Of a stretch of 64,000 bases of DNA, positions 12,201-25,860 are shown piece after piece. How positions within the stretch are numbered: position 1 is the first letter of the stretch; each line of letters begins with the position of its first letter. Origin of the DNA: Hevea brasiliensis (taxonomy: Eukaryota; Streptophyta; Magnoliopsida; Malpighiales; Euphorbiaceae); the NCBI RefSeq assembly GCF_030052815.1, contig NC_079505.1, forward strand, positions 11,033,650 through 11,097,649. The letters run 5' to 3'. Position numbers and translations under genes: made by a program. The notes beneath the pieces are model-generated. The model made no database searches and was not told where the DNA came from. It was given only the letters and a program-made list of their open reading frames with translations.

Positions 12201-15200
12201 TAAACCAAAAACAAAAGATTTTTGAGGGACTAAGTCAGGATTAAAATGCAATCAAACTTTAAAATTTCAGGAACTAAATTGGAATCAAACCTTAAATAGT
12301 AAGGACAAAATATAGAAAAACTCAAAAGTATTGTAACTCAAAGACTAAGGTGTTGCATCATTAACAAACTAAAGGACCAAAGAGCCCAATTTTGAGACAA
12401 TAGAGACAAAAAATAGATTAGGTCAACCTCAAGAAGTGTTAGTAAATTTTCCTAATTTTAACTAGCATAGTTTTACATTATGCAAAAGATGATGAGTATC
12501 TATTTTTAAATGTCATTACTATTCATTGTCTCATCATAAGTAGGGCCATTCTGCGGCAAAATTTTGCATAAGAAAGATCATCCAGCATAAGATCTTGTCT
12601 CCAGGAATCTATCAAACAGCCACTGACATCTACTTTGGAGGAAAAACTTCTTGCTGCCCTCTTTTAACCGTATAATAGCGTATTTAATACAACTCTGCCA
12701 CAGAATAATTATATATGTAGCGTGAGCAACAACATATGTGGTGCCCCTTGATAATAAAAAAGGAATCCAAATGATCACTTTGTTAGTGTCGGGGAAGGGT
12801 CATCCACCCACACAGCATCCCCCTGCTTTTTGGAGAGACATTGTTTTCGTGACTCAAACCCATGAGCTCCCAATCACAAATCAACAACCTTGCGATTTTG
12901 CCAAGCCTTGCTTGTAAATACAATTCATTTTTTAGACGTGAAATGTAAGATAATTACTTATATGTCATTGTCACGTTGAAACGTTCAGGTTACATTCCTT
13001 TGGAGATGTGTGGCCCATGTTCATTCTCATGATCTCATCCAGCATTCTGCTTATTCTTTTTTGCTCTTAATAGTTATCCCTCAAAATTACTCTTTCATCC
13101 AAAAGTCATCAAATGATTTGTGTATTGATATAACATATACAAGATGTCAAACCCACCTATATTGAGACATCCATAAATAATACATTTTCAGAAAAGCTGT
13201 AATCTTCAACTCCTATCAAATTCCATCAGCTAAAAGTTATCAGTGGGCATAACAACCCTCATCATCAACTTATTTCCCACTTCCCATGGATCAAAGCAAT
13301 ATATTATTGCTTGAAACTAGATGATGATGGTGATGATGATAATGACTAAAGAATTTGAAAAACATATTTCCATTTGAAATTGAAAAATATCAATAATATA
13401 ATCCTTCAATTCCTCTTTGTTCCTACATAAATTTAAGGGGAACTCTGCTGAAATAACTTAATTGGGAGGGTATCTCAATTCAAAATTAGCCTAAAATGGA
13501 TGGATCCAAGAGTAAGTTCTTGCGCTTTCAGACATACAACTATATTCATGTTGGGTTATTTTAACCAACCTTGTATTCCTGTGTTACAAATTACTTTTAC
13601 CATCCTCAATGGATTCTCCTATCAAATTAAGCTTGAAATCTACCCTAACACAAACTCTATCAAAATTTTATGGCATAATAATGCAGTGTAACAAATGAGT
13701 CATCAGCAATTCATCTGATACACTGATAGGGGAATGCATAAATTTCCAATTTTTCAATTTCACAACTTCAATATAATATATTACCTTTCCCAGTGTTTTT
13801 CATTAAAACTAGCATTGGATATACTTAAAAAGGCCTATCACATTGTATTTTGCAATTGGCACTCTTCTACATTCATAATTTGAGATAAAAAAGACACCTT
13901 TCACACATTCATGATGCCATTGTTACTCAAAGCAAAACTCAGAATGGTCCGGACATGCAGAAGGACCTGGATATTTAAAGCTAAACAATAAAGTATATAG
14001 CAATTTTTATTTTTAACCAGCAGGCAAGCACATCAAGTATTCTTAACTTCTAACAAATATTAACATTAAAAAAAAAAAAAAAAAAAAAAAAAAACTGTTC
14101 TGCATACATGAACAGATAGCAACACTATAAAATTGATGTACCACTGAGCTTCAGCTCCAGATGTACCAAGATTTGAGGTTTCAATTTCCCATTCAAAAAT
14201 ATCTTAATAGCACATCAAACCATGAAATTAGTTTTGTATACAACTAACAATAGAATAACCACAAAATCAGGGACATTAGTAGGTAATTTCTCTTGGCATA
14301 TGAAAAATACCAAATCACAGATCAAGATAAGCAATAATGTATATGAAAAATACCTCATCACTCTTCGTTAAATGATTCAAGGGCAGTGGAATGGGTATCT
14401 TGGCAGGTGGTCGATTACCTGCAAATAAAGATAACTCTGAAATCAACAGCAATCACATAGCTTCTAAGGACTTCTTTGTTTGGCATTCTAAAAACTAATA
14501 TATTATATTGAAAGGGTGATTTCTTTTTTCACTAGAAGAAAATAGATCAACATGGCTTACAGCATTGACAGATGATCATAGAAATCAATCTTAAGACCAT
14601 AAACAAAATTTAGTATATTGCATAGAACCAATGTTCTGACACATCACAGACCGTCAACTCCAGCAGGCCAGAATGGAGCCTTAGTTGCAGCATCCAAACG
14701 ATGCAAAATTGCTTCATCTGCCTTCATTATGGAAATTGAAAATCCTGAGAATAAAAGAACCCAAAGAGGTTAACAACTGCACTGTTCAGAAATAGAATGA
14801 TATTTACACTAACATCAGACCTGCCATATCAAGAGAAGTCATAAATGACCCAGTATACACTCTATCAACAGCCAGTCCATGCTCCAGCTGCAACTGAGGG
14901 ACTGCTTTTCCAGCTGCAATCATCAGCTCCATTACAGGAGTGGCACCAAGTCTGCAGTTAAAAGGAAAACAAAAGGGTCAACAATCAACCATTTACTCAG
15001 AACAACACCCAGATCATACACACAATTGGTTTAGAAACTGATAACAAAAATATCAGTGATTAATGACTAACAAGTTAAGAGTTTCGAATACTTAAAACAT
15101 CCTCAAAAGAAAAAACCAAACCAAAATTAGGATGATTGATTCCATACATTATTTCAGTCCCCATAACCAAACAAGGTAGATTCCAATATGAAGCACAAAA

Positions 15201-18200
15201 GGAAAATACTTGAACATACCCATTGACCATGAGCACCACTCGATTACCACGTGTTATTGGAACATAGTTAGTTTCCTGCAACATTAAATGAAACAGAAAA
15301 CAGACTATCAAATTATATTGTCAGCTGAATATTTTAGTATCTGAAGTTTGTATTCTATATGGGAGTAAGGAAGCTGATTACTGAAAAACCTTTCATAAGA
15401 GAAAGCATCATTCCACATAAAATAATACACACAAAGTTAATGATCAAGAAGACCTTTGCAAGAAAACACATATTTGTGCATACATGGAAATAGCGGTTTT
15501 GAAAAAAATATCTCAGAAATGTTGCAAAGACCTTTAGCATGCGTGGGATCAACTCAGATAGTGGCACATATTATCATTGACATTATAGTTATTAAAGGCA
15601 CAAGAGACAAGATGCACTAAGGCACAAAGGGATCCTCAAGCCTTCAGTGCAAGCACAAACCTAATAGAGCTCAAGCATACAAAAATAAAATTTACAAGAA
15701 AAATTTCAAAATTAAGATTAAAAATTCATAACAACATTAAGATATTAGCACTGTTTAACCAAACTGATCAAAGTTAGCAATATTCAATTCTTCATAGCAT
15801 CAATCTAAAAAAAAAAAAAATCTAACCATTAGGGGAAAAATAAAAAACAAATATAGACTTGAACAAAAATATTAACTTTTTTTAATCACTGCTTGAGATA
15901 ACACTTTGAGAACTCTTATTTGTTTAATTCACTTCCCAATCCCACCTTTTTACAAACCCAAATCATTCACCTAAATTTCTACTTATTCTACTTTAAATAA
16001 CCCAAAAACCAGCCTCTTATTCAGTCCTGCAAGCTGTCTGACGTCAATATGCCACTCCCACAAATTTATAGCTAAAAAGCATATCTATAAAAGGACTGCA
16101 TTTCACAAAGATAACACCAATTAGCTATTATATTTCTCCTTATGGAAGATTGTCAATGGTTAAGATCCTACCATGTTGCTTCCAAGCAAAGAAAGATGCC
16201 TTTATTAGAACATCTAAATTGCATGGAAATTCCCTACATCACTCATCCCTCTTTTCAATACCATATGCCTTCTTTGAGTCATCATTATAATAGCTTGTGC
16301 GTCTCTCTCACATGAGATAAAAATCTAGATGAGGTTTTCATTCTAGTGAAAGAACCATGAGGAGACAAAATAATATAAAGAGAAACCATCATTGATAAAA
16401 ATCTATAATCTATGATCATTGATAAAAATCTATAATCATTTACTTTAGCATTTTATCTTTATGACAATTTCAATATGATAAAATCATTGTTTAGAAATAA
16501 AAGAAGGATTCTCCAGTTGTCATGTATGAATTAAATACAATAAATTTTTGCTTTTCATTTTTCCCCCCTTCAGTTAATAACATGAACCTTATAGATAAAT
16601 TTTAGAGGCTCAACTTTCAAGACATACCGGTGACAAGATCTGCTTAAGAACATGTGAAACAACAACCTCAACAGGCTGAAGGTCAGCCACAACAGCACCA
16701 GGTTCACCATGCTAGGAGGGCAGGACAAAACAAACAAATATTCAGATTTCGTTCATAAATGTCTATGTAGAAATTGAAATATCAGAACTGAATAGAAGCA
16801 TTAAGCAGCCAAAAACAATAGTTAGCTACTAAATGAACTACATAACAATAAAAAGACTCAATTTAAAATACTCAACATATAATTTCTCTTTAATTTCTTT
16901 TCCATTTTATGACAAGATTGATAAAAAGAGTTCGACAGATAAATTTATATTTACCTCACTGAAAATTACAACAATTCAATGATATAAAGTGCACTTTGAT
17001 TTTAGGAAATAGTGTCTCACTGAAAATTACTCACAATTCCAAGACCAAGTTCCATCTTTCCTGGACCCAAACGATCTGACGTAACCTGACCAGGCAGGGT
17101 GCAAACTGACAATGCAACACCCATTGTTCCAACCATTTCAGATGCACGTTTTGCTTCTGCAGCAACCTCATCAAGAGAAAGTCCAGCAGCAGCAGCAGCT
17201 CCAGCAACCTGTCTTTCACAAAGAGGAAAGAAGTTACGGGTAAGCATTTATTGTAATTAAACATTAATCAAAATTTAATTGTATAAAAAAAAGGTCTTTG
17301 TCAAACTCATCAAGTTCCTGAAGAATTAAATTGGTCATCCTAGAGCATAGCAAGCAAATAAGTAACCTAGAATTAAAAATAAAAAAAGCCTTTGCTAACA
17401 ACTACATAATATGACTTGTAATTAGTTCACTTCTGTGAGTGCTGCCTGATTAACAATTTGGTTTTCCAAAATAAAGCCTAACTGCAAGGTTAAAGAAGCT
17501 TATATCCTTAATGCATAAGATGTTACAAGTTTATCACATAATTCATTCCTTTAAGCATACATGAATACAAGACAGTAAACTGGTAACCAAATGAACGCAA
17601 TATTGAAGGACAATTTGACAGTAAAAGTTGTGATCATGTTAATACCTGCTGAAAATGGTAAGATAAGTAATCTAAAAACAATATTTTCAGAATAGAAACA
17701 GAAAAAACATAGGAAAGAGAATATGAAAAACTGTATCTTGTGTGAGTAAAATAAATTCCATGCCACCAATCTCTTAGTTGAGCCTGTGTGTGGGGACAGA
17801 GATTACCTTATGAACTAGAATGGTCCCTGCCAGACCTCGCCGGCCAGCTACGCCGTGAGATGGAGGTAAAGCACAATCATCTCCAACAATTACAGTCTGC
17901 AAAAGCAAAAGGTGACTTTACTTTGATTCTAATTCCACTAGCAATGAGTCCATTCAATGAAAGAAAATAAAGTTTGAACAATAATGCACCTCTACTTTAT
18001 AACCTTCAGATTTTGCTTGCTCTGCAGCCAAACCAAAATTTAAGCGATCACCAGTATAATTCTGTCAACGCCCAGATTACAACACCATGAATCCAAAAAA
18101 AACTGCATGAACTAGCTTTAATTAAAGTATTAAGCAGTTCACAGAAAGGCAAAATCGTTGTTCTACACTTTATTTTCCTAGTCAAGTTTTGTTTGTTTCC

Positions 18201-21200
18201 TTTCTCCAAAAAGGAGCCACCATTTTCACGCCCAATATCTTTTAAATTTAATAAGAAAGCTGAGTCAGAAAAAGAATACCGTGACAATCAATAGACATCC
18301 CTTGGGACCAGTCACAGCTCGAATACCCTAAAGTTGAATTAAGTTAGAGCAAAGTCACCAAGACAAGAAAGATATACATACTTGATAGAACCATGCACAT
18401 ATCTTGTGAAACGAAAAATAAAATAAGGAAATTATACCGCAAGAATTGAATCAACTTGTGGAGAAGCAAAAACTTCTCCACAAATAGCAGCTGTGAGCAT
18501 CCCTTCTCCAACAAATCCAGCCTGTGCAGGTTCATGTCCACTACCTCCACCTGTAGCACAAAACAGATCAATATGACGAGGACTATGCAAAACCAAATCT
18601 AATTTCAGAAATGAACCAGATTGTTTTATTCACATTATGTTAAGACCAAACAATCTGCACTTATCAAATACCCATGAATTTTGAGTCAATTAATACACAA
18701 TCAGGTCTGAATGCCGGTTCCTTCTATAATGGAATAAGGGGAGGGGATAACAAAACACTAGTCCATCATCAGAAAACAGGTTCACATCTATAACAAAAAC
18801 ATTTTCTTTTTTTAATTTCACCCATACCTCCAGATTGTTCACCTCAAGTTTATCACCAGGAAAAAAAAAAATCTATTTGTAGTACTGTTTCCATTCTGTA
18901 CTTCTCTCATTTTTTTCTTTTTTTTTTAATTTTAACTGTGTTTTTCTTTTTACATATTCTGCTTGTAATTGACAGAGTTCATTTCCCAAGCCATATATCA
19001 AATTTTATATACCCAAATGCATACACATGCATATATGTATGTGTGCAAATATATGGATAGGGATAATAACAGTGAGAGCCCAAACTTTTTGGTGGTTTTC
19101 TATTGAAGTCCCTTTTTTTTTTTTTTTTTCTTTATGTGGGGGTGTGTGTGTGCGCACGTACCTGAACAGAAAAAAAAAAATACAATCAAGTGGCCTTGTA
19201 CTTTTCCAAAAATTAGAAGTGCCAACATAGAATAAAATAATATAAAATGTCTTTACTTGCCAAATTTCTGGACATATGGATTATTTTATTACAAAAAAAT
19301 TTTTTGAAAAATAGGTGCCCTCATATGCCAAATCCACCTCTTCCCTTCTATTCTCCCCAACATTTCCTCTTTCTCTTGCTCTCCCTCTATCTTTCTATTT
19401 GGAGCCAAACATTATGTTTGGGAGTTTTAGTTGGATAGGAAAAGAAAGGATAGTCTCCAATTCATGGAATAGGCAAAGATATAAGGAATTAAACAATTAT
19501 TCATGTAAGGATGTTTCAAGGGGTAGGTAATATTTTTAAATATTAAGGGTAAAATAGTCTTATTTAATTTCTTTTTTTTAATACTGAGGGGGAAATAACT
19601 CTTATTCCCTCAAATTTTATGAAAAGCAAAGTGGAGTTTGACAATCAAAATTTCATTATCACTATAAATAAAGATCAATAAAAGAAACTAAAAAAAAATT
19701 GAATAACCAAGGCTCAAATGAAAGCTAGATTTAAATATACACTTAAAAGAGAGTATATATTTTGAGAAGAATATACACTAAGATTTTCAATGTTTCTGAA
19801 ATACCTTGATTCTTAATAAGCTACATAGTTTGAGTGAGTTGCGTGCCTTCATGTTTGTAACAAATATCACACAACCTTTTCTTTATTTTCAAAAAATTAG
19901 AATACAAAAGGCCCCTCAACACAACATACACACCAACTTCATGGACTAACACTCCAACCCAATAATGTAAACCTTCCAATCCATTACTATTTCTGGAACA
20001 ATGAAAAACACCATTATGATCGATGTACATAACTAAAATTAGCACCCTTCATTTGACAGAAATTACAACATTATGTAACTGCAACTTATCAAATAAAATT
20101 TTCTCATAATCCAAAAATTATGACAATTTTCACCATTGCATATTTAAATCACAAGTCAGAGCATCAGGAAAAGGAAAAAGGATTCAAACGTTGAGTTTTG
20201 TGGCAAGCCATATAGGTTCAAAATTCCAATGCTGGAAAAGAAATGGTGTTCAAATGTTTTGCAGCGTCATAAACCTGATATAATTGCAACCTTGTCATAT
20301 GTATCACTCGAAACATCAGCACGTAAAACAACCTTGACCTGTATCTCTCCATCAAAAAAAAAAAAGTCATTAACTTATTTAGATCTTGTGCACAAAAGAC
20401 CCTTACTGTTAAATAAATTATTTAGCAGCAGTCAATCACCTCAGGAAAACCATCCAAGTACTGCAGGCCAGGATATGTTTCAGCTAGACCTTCAATGTAC
20501 TCAGTTACCACATCTGCAATCAGGAGTTATGACAACAAAACAAAATGCTTCAACAATGTTTTATCCTCGCTACAAAAGATAAACGATAAAAGATAAAAGT
20601 ACACCCTGGTTATTACCATTTCTACACTAGGGATATAACCTATTCCTATTTTGCTATAACTTACCATGGCAGCTATGCAGTACTATTTACTGATAAAAGG
20701 AGATGTGCTTACACTGGAAACCAGAACAACGCCCTAGCTGTCAGTATAGAGCATAGAATATTATCACAAAGGAATTTCATTCATTGCTATATTCCCCTCT
20801 TCCAAAGAAAAAAAAGCCAGAAAATAACCATGAAAAGTATGATTGGAGGACACTAAGACCCACTCCAGTCTCGCACATATTCAGGAAGTGATAATACCCC
20901 CAATTTTTTTTTTGGTCAAAAAATTTCCTGGATTTTTCATTTAATGAACCCTATAATACCAAGGAAGAATGCTGAAATAGTCAAAACCTTTGATTGAATT
21001 CATGCAATTTCTCTTTGTTTTCAGAATATCTGTGATGAAAAATTGCATGCAGTCACAGGAGATTATAAAAGCATCCATGCGCATTAGGACATAAAATCTC
21101 AAGCACCAATGGCAATCTTTGATCAATATAGGCTAGAAGGTACATAAATTAATAATCAACCAGACACCAAAATGGTACAAGCTTTATTAACATGCTTATT

Positions 21201-21483
21201 ATAAGATACTTAAATGAGCCGTATTAGATACTTTACATCAAATATGGCACCGACTCGATTGGAGAAGAAATGTTAGGCAAATGAATAATCAACTGAATCA
21301 GAGCTTTCAATTAACATCAAATATGGCACCGAAGACATAAGTAAAAAGGAGAAATTCTACTTTCCAGGAAACCAAACAAACTGACGAATATAACCATAAA
21401 AACCAAAGTAAAGGAAAAAAAAAATGTGTAAGAAAATGCGAACCATTTGGGTTATTGATCAGTTTCTTCTCTTGAAAAGCCAT
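9222..21483 (-). CDS. DAK: dihydroxyacetone kinase / triokinase-FMN cyclase, 20 exons
   Basis: ATP-dependent phosphorylation of dihydroxyacetone and glyceraldehyde; eukaryotic homologues can also split FAD to cyclic FMN. Exons in order: 21483-21444, 20513-20440, 20338-20275, 18550-18438, 18327-18280, 18061-17990, 17896-17807, 17208-17035, 16711-16628, 15275-15220, 14951-14821, 14744-14652, 14418-14354, 12082-11939, 11857-11817, 11424-11341, 11224-11151, 11078-10966, 10883-10788, 9347-9222. All introns are GT-AG and all phases close, giving 593 residues, the usual length. The N-terminal DhaK domain shows GGGSGHEP (H65), GDD (D143/D144) and the substrate-linking histidine in GLGIHGE (H226), corresponding to bacterial H56, D109 and H218. 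The C-terminal DhaL domain (from about 369) has the Mg-ATP aspartates in [12 protein letters not shown] (D405, D410, D412). There is no obvious transit peptide and no peroxisomal SKL end, so a cytosolic location is likely. Start: MAFQEKKL at 21483. The gene looks intact. Confidence 0.95.
12140..12434. mobile_element. MITE in a kinase-gene intron
   Basis: The left end CCCCTTGAGGTTTGACCTAA and the right end ATTAGGTCAACCTCAAGAAG are inverted copies of about 20-26 bases with one gap. The interior (about 250 bases) is non-coding and rich in 'aggactaa / aaactaaagg' phrases. It sits in the intron between exons 14 and 13 of the DHA kinase gene. I could not fix a target-site duplication. Confidence 0.65.
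12783..12915 (-). mobile_element. Au-type tRNA-derived SINE relic
   Basis: Read on the minus strand, the segment shows an A-box-like TTGGCAAAATCGC, a B-box-like GGGTTTGAGTC, then GAAAACAATGTCTCT, AAGCAGGG and CCCTTCCCCGAC. This order matches the tRNA-related head and conserved body of the plant Au SINE family as I know it. The tail is cut short and the copy is diverged. It lies in the intron between exons 14 and 13 of the kinase gene. Confidence 0.65.
14068..14094 (+). repeat. poly(A) run of 27 bases
   Basis: A homopolymer run in a kinase-gene intron. It could be the tail of an old retroposed sequence, but no head was recognised. Confidence 0.8.
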
Positions 21484-22869
21484 GAAAACAACGTAGCTTC
21501 AGCGATCGAAGAGGGCGAAGAAGGAGCAGAAACTTCTGCAGTTGCGAATTTTCATGAAACCCAGATTTGGTTGATTCTGGTAATTTGAATTGCAGAGAAA
21601 CACTGGAGTAAGAGAGCTCTTTGTCTCTCTCCTCTGTCGATAGAGAAATATTTCCTTGTTAGCGACTTTGCAAGTTTGCGTTAACTGCTACTTTGTTTTG
21701 TCCGGACAAGAAATGTTTTACAAAATGACGAGAAATTCCTCGCTTTTTTCACTAATTTACTTCTCATGTGGATCACTTTAGAGCCCAATCCAGGCCCAAA
21801 CATTGATTTCCTAGACTTTTATTTTTAATATCAATTTTGAATAAATGCCTCTTTCCTCATCTCCTATTAGAGGAAAATTACAAAAAAAAAGTGCTTTGAT
21901 TTTCCCAATGTTTGGGTGGAGTAATTGATAAATATAACTATTAATAGCATTTAGTATGAGATTAATAATAAATATTTATTATTTTTATTAATATTATTTA
22001 AATATTTAAGATATATTCGATAATATTAATTCTTTTAATAATTATTAATTATTTTAATAGCCGTCAATTATTTTATTAACTATTAGTTATTAGATATTAG
22101 CCGTTAGTAATTAATAGTTTATATAACTATTAAAATAGAAGTGTTTGATAAAAATAGCGGTTAAATATAAAAATAGTGATAAAATCTTATTGACCTCAGT
22201 TAAAACGTTCTCTCAATCTCTAAAATTAGGAGAGATAGCTTTTCATGAACCACTCTCTCAATCTGTAAAAGTTAGTACAAATAATATATCATCAAATAGT
22301 ATAAATAAAAGAAGCAGTGCTTTAACTCTAGTCAAAGTACTAAATGCTACCTTAAAAATTATTATCGACTATAGTCTTAAAAAATAATAAATTAACTTTC
22401 CACCTCATTAATATTTATACTTTTTTATAATTAAATGTTAACTTGAGTTTAGATTAATAATTACGCTTTCTTAAAATTTAAAACTTATAAGAATAATATT
22501 TAACCCTTAATTTTTTAACTTTCTATCAAGCACATCCTTAAATTTTTTTAAAAGTTGTTTAAAGCTATAACTGAAGATTGAAATTTTCAATTGTCAGTTT
22601 TTAGTTTAATGACAATTGCTAATTGTCAATATTTAATCACTTATTGTCAATAACTGATTGCAACCTTTATATATATATATTTTATAGTTATGCTATCTTC
22701 AAATATTGACTTCATTTTAATTGACTTATACAGAGTGGTAAATTTTAATCCAACTCTTTAATTTGATTTAAATTTATTCAATCTAAAGTGACTTGTAATC
22801 CATTTTAGAGCTATGCATGGTTTTTTAGGAAATCAAATCGAATTAAAAAATCAAATCGAATTGACTGGA

Positions 22870-23550
22870 ATCGTATTAAATCGTTATTTTTTTAATACTT
22901 TGATTCAGTTCTTATTTTTCATTAAAAATCAAACCGAAATCATACCATATACATATTTTTTCTATTTTTGTTAGATATATTATATACTTCCAATATAATT
23001 ATATATGTATATATAATTATAAACTAAATACAGCTTAATATTATATTTTATTTCTCTCTATATATTTTTAATAATTTTAATTATAAATATATTAAATTAT
23101 CTTATAATTCTTAATTATAAATGTACTATTATATCATATGTATGTTAATTCTTAATTATATTTGTGTCTTATATCTAAATATTATATAATTAATAAATAG
23201 TTAAATTATATATTATATGATATACTTATACTATTATATTATATTATATATTTAGTCATAAATTATATATGCACCTTATAGTTAAATATTATATAATTTA
23301 GAATATGCTAATAATCTAAAACTTAAATATTAATTAAGTATGACTTTTTAAGGAAATAATTACATAAAATTATTTTAAGAACTGAGAATCAAACGGCAAT
23401 GGTGCCAAACCGAATCAGAACCGAAAATCGCACCGAACTGGAACCAAAACAATGAAGAATCGAACTAAAATTATACCAAAATTTTGATTCAATTCTGATT
23501 CCGAGGCAGACCCTGAAATGAACTGAAACCATACAACCCGAATTCATTTT
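22870..23550 (+). repeat. left arm of long inverted repeat
   Basis: The arm matches the reverse complement of 24495-25170 over most of its length. Paired landmarks include AATATAATATTA/ATAAAATATAATATTA, ATTAAGAATTAACATA and AAAATTATTTTAAGAA, and phrases such as AACCGAATCAGAACCGAAAA near the inner end. The borders were judged by eye. The sequence resembles plant repeats rich in AACCGAA/GGTTCGG motifs. Confidence 0.75.
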
Positions 23551-23879
23551 AATCAATACAAAATTTAAAATCATATAAATTCAATTAAACTGTAAAATTA
23601 GGGATCAACTCAATGATTTGTGTGATTTGATTTAAAGTCCGATCAATTTGAATTATATTTCGAAAATTAAGTAAAAATATAATTATTTTTTAAAGAAAAT
23701 TTATTTTAATCCAAAATGATTGGCAACTTAAAATTCAAATTTCTTTAAAAACCAATGAAATAACTTATAATTTAGAAAAAAATAATTCTAATCTAAATCC
23801 ACTCAATCTAATCATTTGACACCTCTCTAACTTTAACATTTACCTCAATAATTTTAACTTAAATTTTCTCCCATTGAAA

Positions 23880-23887
<8 letters not shown>

Positions 23888-23953
<66 letters not shown>
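23888..23953. repeat. (AT)33 microsatellite
   Basis: An uninterrupted AT run of about 66 bases within the spacer of the long inverted repeat. It could itself extrude as a cruciform and is expected to vary in length. Confidence 0.9.
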
Positions 23954-23961
<8 letters not shown>

Positions 23962-24494
23962 ACTAATTGAAACATGCATCACTCTACTTGGCAATTTAAT
24001 CAAACATTGTTTCCCTAAAAAAAATTAATAGTGAAAATCAAATACCTCTCTCCTTATCTCCTACTAGATAGTTTTTTTTTAGTTTAAAAAATATATTTTA
24101 TAATTTAAAACATTCTTAATAGACAAAATTTTCTTTTTTCCTTAAAAAAAAATTCATTTTTGTAATTTTTTTGTTAGTTATAAAACATACACACACAGAT
24201 TAATGATGGAAATAAATCACTATTAAAATTATGGCAATTTTAATAGAGTCATTATTCCTATATAACCTACACTCGCACATAGTCCACAACCGATGTGAAA
24301 TCTCAAAGGACCAGTCCTCTAGCAGATGAGTTTGTTTCAGTTTTTTCGCTATAGACTCATGTACATTGACTCTCTCCTTGACTTTTTATCTTTTTTTTTT
24401 TTTGTCAAAGATAGAATACACATATATATGGATTAGTAACGAGAGTAGACCACCGTTAAAATCATGACAATTTTAACAGAGTTTTTGTTCCTAT

Positions 24495-25170
24495 TAGAGG
24501 TGGATGGTTCCGATTCAGTTCGAGGTTTGCCTAGGAACAAGAACCAAACTGAAATTTTGATAAGTTCCTATTCGGTTCTTCATTATTTCAATTATAAATT
24601 GATACAATTCTTAGTTCTTCAATTCTGATTCAATTTGATACAATTTCAGTTCAGTTTTCGATTCTTAAAATAATTTTATATAATATGTCATATAATATAT
24701 TTTTTAGCTATTTTTAAATTATGTAATCTTTAATTATGGTGTATAGATAATTTAAAATTAAATACATTATATAATATAATAGTATAAATATAGTATATAA
24801 TATATATTTTAATTATTTATTAATTATGTAATATTTAATTATAAGATATAAATATAATTAAGAATTAACATATATATATATAAAATATAATAGTACATTT
24901 ATAATTGAAAATTATAAGGTAATTAATATATTTATAACTAAAATTATTAAAAAATATAGAGAAATGAAATATAATATTAGATTGTATTTAGTTCATAATT
25001 ATATATACAAATGTAAATATATATAATTATATTGAAAGTATATTATATATCTAAAAAATATTAAAAAATATATGCATTAATTTAGTTTTTGGCTCGATTC
25101 CTATTTATTACTGTTTTGGTTCGATTCTTAATGAAGAACTAGAACTGAATTAAAATATTAAAAAATTTTC
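24495..25170 (-). repeat. right arm of long inverted repeat
   Basis: Reverse-complement partner of 22870-23550. It starts with GGTTCCGATTCAGTTCGAGG and ends near GAACTAGAACTGAATTAAAA, which mirror the inner and outer ends of the left arm. Differences are scattered substitutions and small gaps, so the arms are old or were independent insertions of one family in opposite orientation. Confidence 0.75.
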
Positions 25171-25183
25171 ATTTTGATACTGC

Positions 25184-25860
25184 CATTACAAGAAATTAAA
25201 AAAATAGCTACTAAATTTACCGACTAAATATAATAATATTTAGTCGATAATTTTAGTTACCGACTAATTACCAACTAACTTTGAAATGAACAATAATTAA
25301 TTATCGCTATCAATTACCGACTAATTTATTTTTTGTCAGTAATTATCTACTAAATATATAGTCGATAATATGAAAAATATAGTCAGTAATTTTATCGCCG
25401 AACCTTAACGTAGGAAGGGAGTTAGCTACTTTTTGCCAATTAAAATTAAGTCAATAATTACCTACTAAAATAATAGTCGGTAATATGCAAATGTTAGTCT
25501 GTAATTTTATCGTCGAACCTTATTTTAGAAAGGGAGTTAGCTAATTTTTATCGACAGATATTTAGTTGATAATTACCTACTGAGGATATAGTCGGTAATA
25601 TATAAAATTTAATCAGTAATTTTGTCATCAAACTTTATAGTGAAATGAAAGTTAACTATTAATTACCTACTAGATGTTAGTCGGTAATTACCTACTAAAA
25701 CTATAGTTGCTAATGTGTAAATTTTAGTCGGCAATTACCTAGGTATTATATAGTCGATACTATGTAAAAATTTAATCAGTAAAGAAAGGAATTACCTATT
25801 ATTTACTAACTTAAATTTAGTCAATAATTTTTAACTAAATATTTAATATTACTAATTATA
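25184..25860 (+). mobile_element. CACTA-like transposon end with subterminal repeats
   Basis: The segment opens with CATTACAAGAAATTAAA, one base different from the common CACTACAAGAAA terminus of plant CACTA (En/Spm) elements. It is followed by about 15 degenerate copies of a unit containing AGTCGGTAAT and CTACTAAA, spaced roughly 20-60 bases apart. Such arrays are the usual subterminal transposase-binding regions of these elements. No matching opposite end and no transposase were seen in the window, so this looks like a solo or truncated end. Confidence 0.6.

Noticed and set aside
15595..15665. GCACTAAGGCACAAAGGGATCC-like segment in a kinase intron
   Set aside because: It resembles short dispersed plant repeat phrases but is too short and diverged to assign to an element.
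24255..24370. ACAACCGATGTGAAATCTCA and similar phrases suggesting an old LTR
   Set aside because: Only a short, common plant-repeat phrase; no paired LTR, primer-binding site or coding remnants.
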